Shown: positions 28,351 to 36,568 of the stretch, piece after piece | Layout: each line of letters begins with the position of its first letter | Numbering within the stretch: position 1 is the stretch's first letter | From: an uncultured Granulosicoccaceae bacterium | Lineage (GTDB): Bacteria; Pseudomonadota; Gammaproteobacteria; Granulosicoccales; Granulosicoccaceae | Assembly (NCBI GenBank): GCA_938045275.1 | Contig: CALIMV010000301.1 | Span: forward strand, 1 to 44,738 | DNA: 44,738 nucleotides | Direction of reading: 5' to 3' | Notes under the pieces: generated by a model | Seen by the model: only the letters and a program-made list of their open reading frames with translations | Database searches by the model: none | What the model was told of the DNA's origin: nothing | Translations under genes and position numbers: made by a program

Positions 28351-29268
28351 TCATTTTGGTCGGCGAGTCGCAGTCGTCAGCGCCCAGCCATTCCTTACCG
28401 TTGTAGGCCCGAACTCGAACCAACTATTGTAGCTCATCTGGAGTTCATCTACCTGATCTTCAAGAATACCCGACATCAGCAACATTCCACCAGTTTTAAG
28501 CATAGTGGAAAAGCGTTCTGACAGAGTTGTTAACGGTTCGAACAATATATTGGCGACGATCACATCGGCATTATCCAGCGCCAGACAGCCGGGTTGGCTG
28601 ATAGTCAGCCTATCCAGCACCCCATTCTGAGCAGCATTTTGGCTTGTCGCCATAATCGCCTGTTCGTCAATATCGACGGCATAGACCATTTTTGCACCAA
28701 GTTTCGCCGCCGCTATGGCCAAAACTCCGGAACCACAACCAAAATCAACCACGATAGCGCCGTCGAAAGGTTTACTCTGCATTGCAGTATTACGACCAAA
28801 CCAGCTCAAGCACAGCGCTGTAGTGGCATGGGTCCCTGTACCAAAAGCCAGTCCAGGGTCTAGTTGAATATTGATTGCATCTGCATTTGGAGGAGCTACG
28901 TGTGACGGACAAACCCACAAATTTTGACCAAACTGCATCGGCCGGTAATCCTGCATCCAGGCGCGCTCCCAAACGGCGTCAGGCAGCGCCCTGAGCTCAT
29001 AGTCGGGGATTGCCAGACCTGAACTATAGGCAGCTAAATGCAGCGAGCTGATTAACGAGTCCGGGTTTTGTGCCTGTGCGAAAAGCCCGATCAACGAAAT
29101 ATCGTCCCATAGACGCATCTCACCAGGCGCAGGCTCAAGTATGGGTTGATCGTTTTTGTCTTGGAACGTTACTGACACAGCACCAGCCATAAACAACCAG
29201 TCTTCAAGCTCGGAAGCCGTTTCAGGGGTTGCGACTACCGCGACCTCGGGCCAATCGCCCGCTGTCAT
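28351..29268 (-). CDS. prmA: Ribosomal protein L11 methyltransferase
   Basis: 305 residues. SAM-dependent trimethylation of ribosomal protein L11. The methyltransferase core shows LAFGTGTHATTALCL, VVDFGCGSGVLAIAAAKLGA, YAVDIDEQAI and DVIVANILFEPL, the standard PrmA set. The N-terminal substrate-recognition domain (about 1-100) contains WERAWMQDYRPMQFG. It follows accC by about 125 nt on the same strand. Confidence 0.97.
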   Translation of the reverse strand: MTAGDWPEVAVVATPETASELEDWLFMAGAVSVTFQDKNDQPILEPAPGEMRLWDDISLIGLFAQAQNPDSLISSLHLAAYSSGLAIPDYELRALPDAVWERAWMQDYRPMQFGQNLWVCPSHVAPPNADAINIQLDPGLAFGTGTHATTALCLSWFGRNTAMQSKPFDGAIVVDFGCGSGVLAIAAAKLGAKMVYAVDIDEQAIMATSQNAAQNGVLDRLTISQPGCLALDNADVIVANILFEPLTTLSERFSTMLKTGGMLLMSGILEDQVDELQMSYNSWFEFGPTTVRNGWALTTATRRPK

Positions 29269-29361
29269 GACACGCTTGCTGGCAGCGCCGCAAGCATTTG
29301 AGGCGCATAGCTATTCATACGTAGTGAACATTATTGATTAAATCGGTCCGTCGAGGCGTGT

Positions 29362-29384
29362 TGGCAGTAACGGCAGTTACGCCA
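29362..29384. other. Hairpin between accC and prmA
   Basis: TGGC-A-GTAAC, a GGCA loop, then GTTAC-GCCA: a 9-bp stem with one bulged A. Short GCGTG/CACGC flanks could extend it. On the minus strand it begins about 10 nt after the accC stop. No U-run follows, so it may be an attenuator, an mRNA 3'-end stabiliser or a Rho-dependent end rather than an intrinsic terminator. Confidence 0.45.
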
Positions 29385-29393
29385 CGCGGGCTC

Positions 29394-30746
29394 CTATTGC
29401 AGGCCAAGCTTGTGCTCAAGGTAATGAATATCGACCCCGCCTTCGAGAAATCCTTCGTCAAGGAATATATCGTTGTGCAACGGAATGTTAGTCACAATGC
29501 CATCGATAAATACTTCGCTCAACGCGCCACGCATTCGAGACATGGCAGTTTCCCGCGTCATGCCCTTAACGATCAACTTCGCAATCATTGAATCGTAGTT
29601 CGGCGGCACTTTATAACCGTTATATATATGGGTATCCATACGTACGCCTAGTCCACCAGGCGCATGATATTGCGTAATAGTACCTGGCGAAGGCATGAAA
29701 GTATTGGGATCTTCTGCGTTAATACGGCACTCAAACGCATGTCCATTGACGACAATATCTTCCTGTTTGTAAGCAAGCTCGTGCCCTTCAGCCACTTTAA
29801 TTTGCTGTTTGATAATATCCACACCGGTAATCATTTCTGTTACCGGATGTTCAACTTGGACCCGGGTGTTCATTTCAATGAAATAAAACCCACCGTTCTC
29901 ATACAGAAACTCAAACGTGCCAGCACCCCTATAACCAATTCGTTTACAGGCATCGGTACACCGCTTGCCCATATCTTGTCTGGTTTTTTCGTCAATGCCC
30001 GGCGCAGGCGCTTCTTCAACAATCTTTTGATGTCGCCGCTGCAATGAACAGTCCCGCTCTGCCAGATGAATGGCATTTCCATGCGTGTCTGCGATGACCT
30101 GAAATTCTATATGGCGAGGCGACGTCAGGAACTTCTCCATATACACAGTGGAGTTGTTGAAAGCCAATTCAGCCTCACTCTGTGTCATTGAAATCGACTG
30201 CTCAAGCTCGTCAGCACTATGCACAACGCGCATGCCACGGCCACCACCCCCACCCGATGCCTTAATAATGATCGGGTAGCCAATTGATTCCGCCATACGT
30301 CGATTTTCGGCTGCATCATCATTCAAAGGACCATCAGAACCGGGTACACAAGGTACACCTGCAGCACGCATCTCTTTGATAGCGCTCACTTTATCGCCCA
30401 TCGTTCGGATGGTGTCGGCGGTTGGTCCGATAAACACAAAGCCGCTGGATTCAACACGTTCAGCAAAATCTGCATTTTCAGCCAGAAAGCCATAGCCAGG
30501 GTGGATAGCATCAGCACGGGTGATTTCTGCCGCTGAAATAATGGCAGGGATATTTAGATAGCTATCAATTGATGACGGTGGACCAATACAGACAGCTTCA
30601 TCGGCCAGCCGCACGTGTTTCAGATCGCGATCTACAGTGGAGTAAACAGCAACGGTTTGCAGACCGAGATCGCGGCAGCAGCGCATAATGCGCAGAGCTA
30701 TCTCGCCACGATTCGCGATCAGTACTTTTTTCAGTGGTTTTACCAT
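29394..30746 (-). CDS. accC: Biotin carboxylase subunit of acetyl-CoA carboxylase
   Basis: About 450 residues from the ATG at 30746, which gives the expected N-terminus [19 protein letters not shown]; a start at 30773 would add nine residues. It carboxylates the biotin on AccB using ATP and bicarbonate. Landmarks: the [15 protein letters not shown] block, the ATP-grasp glycine loop [12 protein letters not shown], the biotin-carboxylase [14 protein letters not shown] segment and [10 protein letters not shown]. Operon with accB, 37 nt upstream. Confidence 0.98.
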   Translation of the reverse strand: MVKPLKKVLIANRGEIALRIMRCCRDLGLQTVAVYSTVDRDLKHVRLADEAVCIGPPSSIDSYLNIPAIISAAEITRADAIHPGYGFLAENADFAERVESSGFVFIGPTADTIRTMGDKVSAIKEMRAAGVPCVPGSDGPLNDDAAENRRMAESIGYPIIIKASGGGGGRGMRVVHSADELEQSISMTQSEAELAFNNSTVYMEKFLTSPRHIEFQVIADTHGNAIHLAERDCSLQRRHQKIVEEAPAPGIDEKTRQDMGKRCTDACKRIGYRGAGTFEFLYENGGFYFIEMNTRVQVEHPVTEMITGVDIIKQQIKVAEGHELAYKQEDIVVNGHAFECRINAEDPNTFMPSPGTITQYHAPGGLGVRMDTHIYNGYKVPPNYDSMIAKLIVKGMTRETAMSRMRGALSEVFIDGIVTNIPLHNDIFLDEGFLEGGVDIHYLEHKLGLQ

Positions 30747-30783
30747 GCGCCTGCCCAAATCAATATTTGTCAACTAATGACGA

Positions 30784-31257
30784 TTAGTCAATAACGATTA
30801 GTGGCTCACCATACTCAACAGGCTGCCCTTCCTCAATTACAATGGCGCGAACCGTACCGCTGGTCTCTGAGACGATCTGGTTCATGATTTTCATCGCCTC
30901 GATAATACATAAGGTGTCGCCTTTGGACACTTTTTGTCCAATATCAACAAAGGGTTTAGCACCAGGTGAAGGTGATCGGTAGAACGTACCAACCATTGGC
31001 GACTCAACAATGGTGCCCGGCGGCAGCAAGTCATCAACGTCGTTGGATGCTGCGGAGCCAGTTGCATCGGGCGCGGCTGGCATACTGCCAGTTGGTTGAA
31101 CTGGATTCATAATGGGCTGGGGGGCGACTGCAACGGCATTGCCGACCGGAGCACCGCGTGCGATTCGCACCGACTCCTCACCTTCCACAATTTCTATTTC
31201 GGCCACATCCGAGTCTTCCAGCAACTCAATCAGTTTCTTAATTTTTCGAATGTCCAT
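30784..31257 (-). CDS. accB: Biotin carboxyl carrier protein
   Basis: 157 residues. The N-terminal helix-rich region (about 1-35) is followed by an Ala/Pro-rich flexible linker (about 45-80). The biotinyl domain contains [15 protein letters not shown] (the thumb) and [12 protein letters not shown] with the biotinylated lysine of EAMKM-type motifs. It carries CO2 between AccC and the carboxyltransferase. The adjacency of a likely biotin-uptake locus some 7 kb away is notable because AccB is the main biotin acceptor in the cell. Confidence 0.98.
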   Translation of the reverse strand: MDIRKIKKLIELLEDSDVAEIEIVEGEESVRIARGAPVGNAVAVAPQPIMNPVQPTGSMPAAPDATGSAASNDVDDLLPPGTIVESPMVGTFYRSPSPGAKPFVDIGQKVSKGDTLCIIEAMKIMNQIVSETSGTVRAIVIEEGQPVEYGEPLIVID

Positions 31258-31305
31258 CCTGCTCTTCTCATGATGTTTCTGAATAACAATTACTAACGAC
31301 GCTTA

Positions 31306-31338
31306 TCAACGGCGATTCAACGGCGATTCAACGGCGAT
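31306..31338. repeat. 11-bp tandem repeat, three copies
   Basis: TCAACGGCGAT repeats exactly three times, head to tail, about 50 nt upstream of accB in the divergent accB-srkA region. Probably slippage-generated; copy number could vary between strains and change promoter spacing for accB. Confidence 0.8.
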
Positions 31339-31356
31339 GTGGTTCGCTGTTATCAA

Positions 31357-31377
31357 AGACAATGCTTTGTATTGTCT
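31357..31377. promoter_or_regulatory. AGACAAT/ATTGTCT dyad in the accB-srkA divergent region
   Basis: Perfect 7-bp inverted repeat with a 7-nt spacer. An overlapping alternative stem, CAAAG (31354-31358) with CTTTG (31365-31369), cannot form together with it. The AT-rich stretch just to the right (TAATTATG) is a possible -10 for srkA. Role is conjectural. Confidence 0.35.
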
Positions 31378-31463
31378 GATCTAATTATGCGAAGATACCA
31401 TCGAATCGAGGTAAGTTACAGACATTTAGCAACAAATTAGCATAAAAAACCCGGGATAACACT

Positions 31464-32459
31464 ATTTCTACTCAAGACCCAACACTGGCTTTTGCCGCGC
31501 TAGACCCACACCAGATACTCGACGCTATCGATGCGCATGGCTGGCAAACCGATGGCCGCGTCTCGGCTTTGAACAGCTATGAAAATCGGGTTTACAGTAT
31601 CGGGCTGGAAGACGGCTCGACCATCGTAGCCAAGTTTTATCGACCGGAGCGCTGGACTGATGCTGCCATTTTGGAGGAGCACCACTTGTGCGATTTACTG
31701 GTTGAGAATGACATTCCGGTTATCGCGCCACTGAAATCTGCATCGGGTGAATCACTTTTTACGCACGGTGTTTTTCGATTCTGTGTTTTTCCTACCGCTG
31801 GCGGCAGACCACCTGAACTGGACAATGACGATCAGCTCATGGTGATAGGCCGTGCGCTCGGCCGCTTGCATTTAAGCAGCGATACTCACAGTTTTAAGCA
31901 CCGGCCGATCATCAATGCGGAAAGGCTCGGAGATGAATCGGTTGCGTTCCTTGAAAATTCAGCGTTGTTACCGTTGGACGTTCGAACCCCCTATCTGACT
32001 TTGGTACACGAGATCATGCCAGTTGTGCACCAGCAATTTGCCGATTGCTCGTCACTGCATACGTTCTGCATCCATGGGGATTTTCATCCTGGAAACATTC
32101 TATGGGGACGAGACGACACACCCCATTTATTGGATTTTGACGACACCGGGATTGGCCCGGCAATTCAGGATTTGTGGATGTTTATTTCCGGAGATCGTCA
32201 GTATGCCCAAGCCCGATTGGGTAGCATACTGGATGGTTACCATGAATTTCGTGAGTTTGATGATCGAGAATTATGCTTGATTGAACCACTGCGAGCACTG
32301 CGCATTATTCACTACGCCGCGTGGATTGCAAGACGTTGGGAGGATCCTGCGTTCCAAAGAGCATTTCCATTTTTTGCCGGTAACCGATTTTGGGATGAGC
32401 ACATTCTGGCATTGAAAGAACAACGCTCAGCCCTCGACGAACCAGCACTGATCTACTAA
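31464..32459 (+). CDS. srkA: Stress response kinase A (YihE/SrkA family), apparent ATT start
   Basis: 331 residues if begun at the ATT at 31464, against about 328 in E. coli. Ser/Thr protein kinase of the choline-kinase fold. Signatures: LNSYENRVYSIG, VAKFYRPERWTDAAILEEH, CIHGDFHPGNILW (catalytic loop), HLLDFDDTGIGP and IQDLWMFISGD. The homologous N-terminus begins about 35 residues before LNSYENR. In that frame there is no ATG, GTG or TTG between a TAA at 31443 and the internal TTG at 31569, so ATT (31464) or CTG (31479) are the plausible starts. The TTG at 31569 would remove a conserved N-terminal segment. Confidence 0.92.
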   Translation: MSTQDPTLAFAALDPHQILDAIDAHGWQTDGRVSALNSYENRVYSIGLEDGSTIVAKFYRPERWTDAAILEEHHLCDLLVENDIPVIAPLKSASGESLFTHGVFRFCVFPTAGGRPPELDNDDQLMVIGRALGRLHLSSDTHSFKHRPIINAERLGDESVAFLENSALLPLDVRTPYLTLVHEIMPVVHQQFADCSSLHTFCIHGDFHPGNILWGRDDTPHLLDFDDTGIGPAIQDLWMFISGDRQYAQARLGSILDGYHEFREFDDRELCLIEPLRALRIIHYAAWIARRWEDPAFQRAFPFFAGNRFWDEHILALKEQRSALDEPALIY

Positions 32460-32483
32460 GCAACTCACCCTGCGCTTTATTTA

Positions 32484-32502
32484 AGTGCATCAATTCTGCA
32501 CT
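32484..32502. terminator. Possible shared terminator hairpin between srkA and fabB
   Basis: AGTGCA and TGCACT form a 6-bp stem with a 7-nt loop in the 60-nt gap between convergent srkA and fabB. Flanking AT-rich sequence is short. A weak bidirectional terminator is possible; confidence is low. Confidence 0.3.
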
Positions 32503-32519
32503 CAATGAAAAGAGCGGCT

Positions 32520-33731
32520 TTACATACGGCGAAAAACCAGCGATGCGTTAGTGCCACCAAAGCCGAAACTGTTAGACATGACGGTATCGAGTTTCGCATT
32601 GTCGAGCCGACTGGTCGCTATGTTCATGCCTTTGGCAGCCTCATCCAGTGTATGGATATTGGCTGATGCTGCGATAAAACCCGCCTGTTGCATAAGCAAC
32701 GTGTAGATCGCTTCCTGAACACCTGCCGCACCTAAGGAATGGCCAGTTAATGATTTTGTTGAATTGATGGTTGGACAATTGTCACCAAACACCGCTTTTA
32801 CTGCACCGAGTTCAGCAATATCACCAACCGGCGTGCTGGTTCCGTGCGCATTAATATAGTCGATCGGTGTATCAACGGTGGACTTTGCGAGTTTCATGCA
32901 ACGCTGCGCGCCTTCGCCCGAAGGTGCAACCATGTCATGCCCATCCGAGGTCGCACCATAGCCAACCACTTCAGCATAGATATTTGCTCCTCTGGCAAGG
33001 GCTGTTTCAAGCTCTTCGACCACCACCATGCCGCCGCCACCGGCGATGACAAAACCATCCCGATCAGCATCGTAGGCTCGTGAGGCCTGGCCAGGATTGT
33101 CGTTGTACTTAGATGACAACGCCCCCATCGCATCAAACATGCAACTCAATGTCCAATGTTCCTCTTCACCACCACCTGCGAAAATACGATCTTGTTTACC
33201 CAATTGTATGAGCTCTAAAGCGTTACCAATACAATGCGCACTGGTCGAGCAGGCAGATGAAATGGAATAGTTAGTGCCCTTGATTTTGTACGGCGTTGCC
33301 AGACAGGCAGAAACAGTTGACCCCATTGTTTGCGTAACGCGATACGGGCCTACCCGACGTATGCCCCGTTCGCGCAAAATATCTGCGCTTTCAACTTGAG
33401 AGAATGCTGAACCACCACCAGAACCTGCAATAATACCGGTTCTTTCATTAGACACTTCATCTTCACTTAAGCCTGCATCACTAATGGCATCTCGCATCGC
33501 TATATAAGCATACGCGGCTGCATCGCACATAAAGCGCAATTGTTTACGGTCAATATTTTCTTTTAAATCTATTTCGGGGCGAGCTGCTACGTGCGAGCGC
33601 ATTCCCATTTCCTGATAGATTTCGCGAGCAGTAATACCCGACGTTCCATCACGCAATGCTGCCGTGACAGTTGATTTATCATTGCCCAAGCAGGAAACAA
33701 TGCCGATACCGGTGATGACTGCACGACGCAT
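32520..33731 (-). CDS. fabB: Beta-ketoacyl-ACP synthase I
   Basis: 403 residues. Condensing enzyme that elongates unsaturated fatty acids. The Cys-His-His triad is visible: [10 protein letters not shown] (nucleophile Cys), [10 protein letters not shown] and [10 protein letters not shown]. The C-terminal [15 protein letters not shown] is standard. It lies 12 nt after fabA, the pairing that defines the anaerobic unsaturated fatty-acid branch. Confidence 0.98.
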   Translation of the reverse strand: MRRAVITGIGIVSCLGNDKSTVTAALRDGTSGITAREIYQEMGMRSHVAARPEIDLKENIDRKQLRFMCDAAAYAYIAMRDAISDAGLSEDEVSNERTGIIAGSGGGSAFSQVESADILRERGIRRVGPYRVTQTMGSTVSACLATPYKIKGTNYSISSACSTSAHCIGNALELIQLGKQDRIFAGGGEEEHWTLSCMFDAMGALSSKYNDNPGQASRAYDADRDGFVIAGGGGMVVVEELETALARGANIYAEVVGYGATSDGHDMVAPSGEGAQRCMKLAKSTVDTPIDYINAHGTSTPVGDIAELGAVKAVFGDNCPTINSTKSLTGHSLGAAGVQEAIYTLLMQQAGFIAASANIHTLDEAAKGMNIATSRLDNAKLDTVMSNSFGFGGTNASLVFRRM

Positions 33732-33743
33732 AGGAGGAACTCG

Positions 33744-34259
33744 CTAGAAATCTTTAGTTGAGGTGAATAGACCAACGCGTAAATCGTTTGCCGTATATAT
33801 TTCCTTGCCATCGACAAGCATACGGCCATCGGCTATGCCCATGACCAATCGACGTTCGATAAGACGCTTAATGTGTAATTCGTAGGTGACCAGTTTGGCT
33901 TCTGGTAAAACTTGGCCAAAAAATTTCACTTCACCGCTACCCAAGGCTCGACCCCGACCCGGATTGCCTTTCCAGCCAAGGAAGAAACCAACCAATTGCC
34001 ACATAGCATCGAGGCCAAGACAACCTGGCATTACCGGGTCTCCGACAAAATGACACCCGAAGAACCATAAATCGGGGTTGATATCGAGTTCCGCAGTAAT
34101 GTGGCCTTTACCTGCGCTACCACCGTCAGCAGTAATGCTGGTTATGCGGTCCATCATCAGCATATTCGGTGTTGGCAATCGCGCATTACCTTCACCGAAA
34201 AGCGCACCCTGACCGCAGGCTAAAAGCTCATCCCGGCTAAAAGAATTTTTGTCTATCAC
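33744..34259 (-). CDS. fabA: 3-hydroxydecanoyl-ACP dehydratase/isomerase
   Basis: 171 residues, full length. It dehydrates 3-hydroxydecanoyl-ACP and isomerises the product to the cis-3 form, committing chains to unsaturation. The active-site His lies in [15 protein letters not shown] and the Asp in [10 protein letters not shown], both as in E. coli FabA. It is the first gene of fabA-fabB. The N-terminus starts at [18 protein letters not shown], as in homologues. Confidence 0.98.
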   Translation of the reverse strand: MIDKNSFSRDELLACGQGALFGEGNARLPTPNMLMMDRITSITADGGSAGKGHITAELDINPDLWFFGCHFVGDPVMPGCLGLDAMWQLVGFFLGWKGNPGRGRALGSGEVKFFGQVLPEAKLVTYELHIKRLIERRLVMGIADGRMLVDGKEIYTANDLRVGLFTSTKDF

Positions 34260-34348
34260 TTAATCTAGCTATTCCGTAGAGATCACGAACATTCTACTGC
34301 TTTGATCGAAACACTGCCACGCAGTAGTGGTAAATACGAGAAAAATGG

Positions 34349-35083
34349 CTACTGTGCACCAAACACCCGGCGCAACAGTTCGCTGGTGCGCTTGACAGGA
34401 TTGGTTCGAATGGCTTTCTCTTCTTGCGCCAAATACAAAAAGATACCATCGGCTCCCTTTTCGACCACATGGCCAGACAAATCTGCTTCCACTTTGGGTG
34501 CTAACGGTATGGCGTTATATTGCTTTAACAATTGGTTGAACGATTGCACCGCACCCACTTCAGCCAGCGCGTCGTCTACAAGAGGACGCATTGCGGTTTG
34601 TATTGAAGGTCCGGTTTTACCACGAAAATAGCTAGTGGCTGCATCATCTGGCCCTTTTAAAATACCACTGGCGTCTTGCACGCTCATGTCTTTGATAGCA
34701 CCAACGAACAAGCTTTTGGCTTTGGGCGTTGCCAATTCGGCAGCTCGGTTCAATCGTAATTCAAGATCATCGAAAGACTTTTCCATACCAATTTTGCTAG
34801 CGTAGTTACGCGCTTTAAGTAAAGTTTGGGGCAGAGGAATACGAATAGTCGGATCATTGGAAAAACCGTTTTGTTGACCTAACTGGCCAACCACGGCCGA
34901 CGAGCCCTTGGTTAGTGCTTCTTTCAAACCGGCAGTAATGTCTGCATTGCTCAGTAATCCGCTCTGAGAGTCACCCAATACCGCCTCAGCCGTCTTGGTG
35001 AGATCGTCCAACGTTGGGCCGGTACCTCCACAAGCACTTAGTGAGATAACAAAAGCGTACGGAACGATGTGTTTTAAGCGCAT
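34349..35083 (-). CDS. DUF4197 family lipoprotein
   Basis: 244 residues from the ATG at 35083, which has a strong GGAGG site 6 nt upstream and gives a lipoprotein signal with lipobox (SLSAC, Cys about 18). A longer frame from 35230 is not supported. The mature region is a helical DUF4197 domain: LKEALTKGSSAVVGQLGQ, a DPTIRIPLPQTLLKA block, AKSLFVGAIKDMSVQDASGIL and KGADGIFLYLAQEEKAIR. The family is widespread in proteobacteria with no established function. Divergent from the acyl ligase gene. Confidence 0.9.
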   Translation of the reverse strand: MRLKHIVPYAFVISLSACGGTGPTLDDLTKTAEAVLGDSQSGLLSNADITAGLKEALTKGSSAVVGQLGQQNGFSNDPTIRIPLPQTLLKARNYASKIGMEKSFDDLELRLNRAAELATPKAKSLFVGAIKDMSVQDASGILKGPDDAATSYFRGKTGPSIQTAMRPLVDDALAEVGAVQSFNQLLKQYNAIPLAPKVEADLSGHVVEKGADGIFLYLAQEEKAIRTNPVKRTSELLRRVFGAQ

Positions 35084-35146
35084 TATGCCTCCAGTGTGTT
35101 GCATAGTTTCTATTAGATGAGGGTAAGCTTTTTCGGCAATCAATGC

Positions 35147-35178
35147 ACAGTTAACTACCGTGAATTGGCGTAAACTGT
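35147..35178. promoter_or_regulatory. 9-bp inverted repeat in the divergent region before the acyl ligase
   Basis: ACAGTTAAC (35147-35155) and GTAAACTGT (35170-35178) are inverted with one mismatch and a 14-nt spacer. It lies 66 nt upstream of the ligase TTG and 64 nt upstream of the DUF4197 start. Half-sites containing GTTAAC or GTAAAC separated by about 14-16 nt recall BirA (biotin repressor) operators, but the outer bases differ from the TTGTAAAC-type consensus and the half-site orientation is not an exact match. Candidate operator only. Confidence 0.4.
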
Positions 35179-35243
35179 CAGATAAAAGCCCACTGCGAGT
35201 ATAACTCGCGAATGATATTCGAACACGCAATGGAAAAGGACAA

Positions 35244-36557
35244 TTGGACGACGAGCAAAATGAGTCTTTCCGCTGGCACCCTCAGTCTCAATTGCGAAGC
35301 ATTTCAAACACCGGCAAATCAAACACCGGCAAATCAATCACCGGCAACAATCCGCAACAGACAATCCACAAATCACTGAGTGGTGTCCAATATATTACCG
35401 AAGTCGATTGCGAAAATACCCTGCGTTGTCTGCGTAATATCATAACCAATCGGCAAGAATTCTGTGTTCATCCTGCGCAGTACCAACCTGAGCCAGAGTC
35501 TCAACGCACCGAACAAGCAGCGTTTTTCCAATGCTTAAGCGCGGGTACTAATGGAGTACCGAAACGCATTCGACGCACCCATCAATCCTGGATAAGTAGC
35601 TTTCGCATTAATGCGCAGCTAGCCAATATTGGCAGCACTGACAGCTACGCAATCATTGGCAGGCTATCGCATTCTTTGGCTCTCTACGCCGCTTTAGAGG
35701 CGTCTCACCTTGGGGCCGACCTACACGCACTTACCGATCTGCGACCAGACAACCAACTCAAAGCACTGGCTATATTGCAATCCAGCATTCTTTATGCAAC
35801 ACCAACTCAATTGCGACTCCTATGCAAACAGGCAAAGTCTATCGATAGTAGCCAACTGTTTGTACGTCATATTTTTTGCGGTGGTGGAAAGCTCGACCAG
35901 GCAACAGCGCATGATGTTCAAGAGCTGTTCCAGCAAGCAACGCTACGGGAGTTCTACGGTGCCTCAGAAACCAGTTTTATTTCCTTGACCGATGAACACA
36001 CACCCAGTGGTTCGGTTGGAAAACCTTATCCAGGAGTAGAGATAGCAATTGGAGAAACACCAAATACGCAAGATAGCTCTGGAGAATGCGCAACAGGTGA
36101 AATTTGGGTAAAGAGTCCGTACGTATTTCATGCATATGCAGATAACTGCGCTACAGCGGCTTGTTGGCAGGCTGGCTTTATTAGCGTTGGTGAAATGGGC
36201 TATTTTGATAAAAACGGTTATCTGTTTCTAGCAGGCCGTCAGTCGCGTCGCGTTAATATTGCCGATACTGTTGTTTATCCTGAGGAAGTAGAAAATGCAC
36301 TGCATGCACACGCAGCCGTAAGTCATTGCGCAGTTGTTGCTGTAGAAGATACTCAACGAGGGTGTGTATTGATGGCTGTCGTTGAAGCTGATGACAGTGT
36401 CGAACTGAAAAAAAGTTTGCTCGTTTATCTTCGGCAATGTGTTGGACCACTAAAAGCACCGCGTGATATTGTCTTTGTCAGTGCAATGCCACTGCTTGCT
36501 TCCGGAAAACCAGATTTACGCACAATTAAACGGCTTTTGTCAAAACGATCACAATAA
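35244..36557 (+). CDS. AMP-dependent acyl ligase with short N-terminal part
   Basis: 437 residues, adenylate-forming (ANL) superfamily; activates a carboxylic acid as acyl-AMP and normally transfers it to CoA. Motifs: P-loop SAGTNGVPKRIRRTH (about 99-113, Lys107), REFYGASET (A5), SVGEMGYFDKNGYLFLAGR (A7/A8, with Glu where Asp is usual), VVYPEEVENAL and the C-terminal LASGKPDLRTIK with the catalytic Lys. The P-loop lies about 60 residues nearer the N-terminus than is common, so the N-terminal subdomain is shortened. The only starts in frame are TTG at 35244 or a non-canonical ATT at 35217. Residues 22-35 are built from a 15-bp tandem repeat. Just upstream of a thiolase gene. Confidence 0.85.
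   Translation: MDDEQNESFRWHPQSQLRSISNTGKSNTGKSITGNNPQQTIHKSLSGVQYITEVDCENTLRCLRNIITNRQEFCVHPAQYQPEPESQRTEQAAFFQCLSAGTNGVPKRIRRTHQSWISSFRINAQLANIGSTDSYAIIGRLSHSLALYAALEASHLGADLHALTDLRPDNQLKALAILQSSILYATPTQLRLLCKQAKSIDSSQLFVRHIFCGGGKLDQATAHDVQELFQQATLREFYGASETSFISLTDEHTPSGSVGKPYPGVEIAIGETPNTQDSSGECATGEIWVKSPYVFHAYADNCATAACWQAGFISVGEMGYFDKNGYLFLAGRQSRRVNIADTVVYPEEVENALHAHAAVSHCAVVAVEDTQRGCVLMAVVEADDSVELKKSLLVYLRQCVGPLKAPRDIVFVSAMPLLASGKPDLRTIKRLLSKRSQ
35306..35350 (+). repeat. 15-bp tandem repeat inside the acyl ligase coding region
   Basis: AAACACCGGCAAATC occurs twice exactly and a third time diverged, encoding NTGKS-NTGKS-ITGN. The unit is a multiple of three, so copy changes keep frame. Confidence 0.8.
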
Positions 36558-36568
36558 AATATGCACGC

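Noticed and set aside
35230-35370. Short plus-strand frame of about 45 codons beginning at ATG 35230
   Set aside because: It overlaps the ligase in another frame, has no recognisable domain, and its body is only the out-of-frame reading of the 15-bp repeat. Kept only as a possible frameshift clue.
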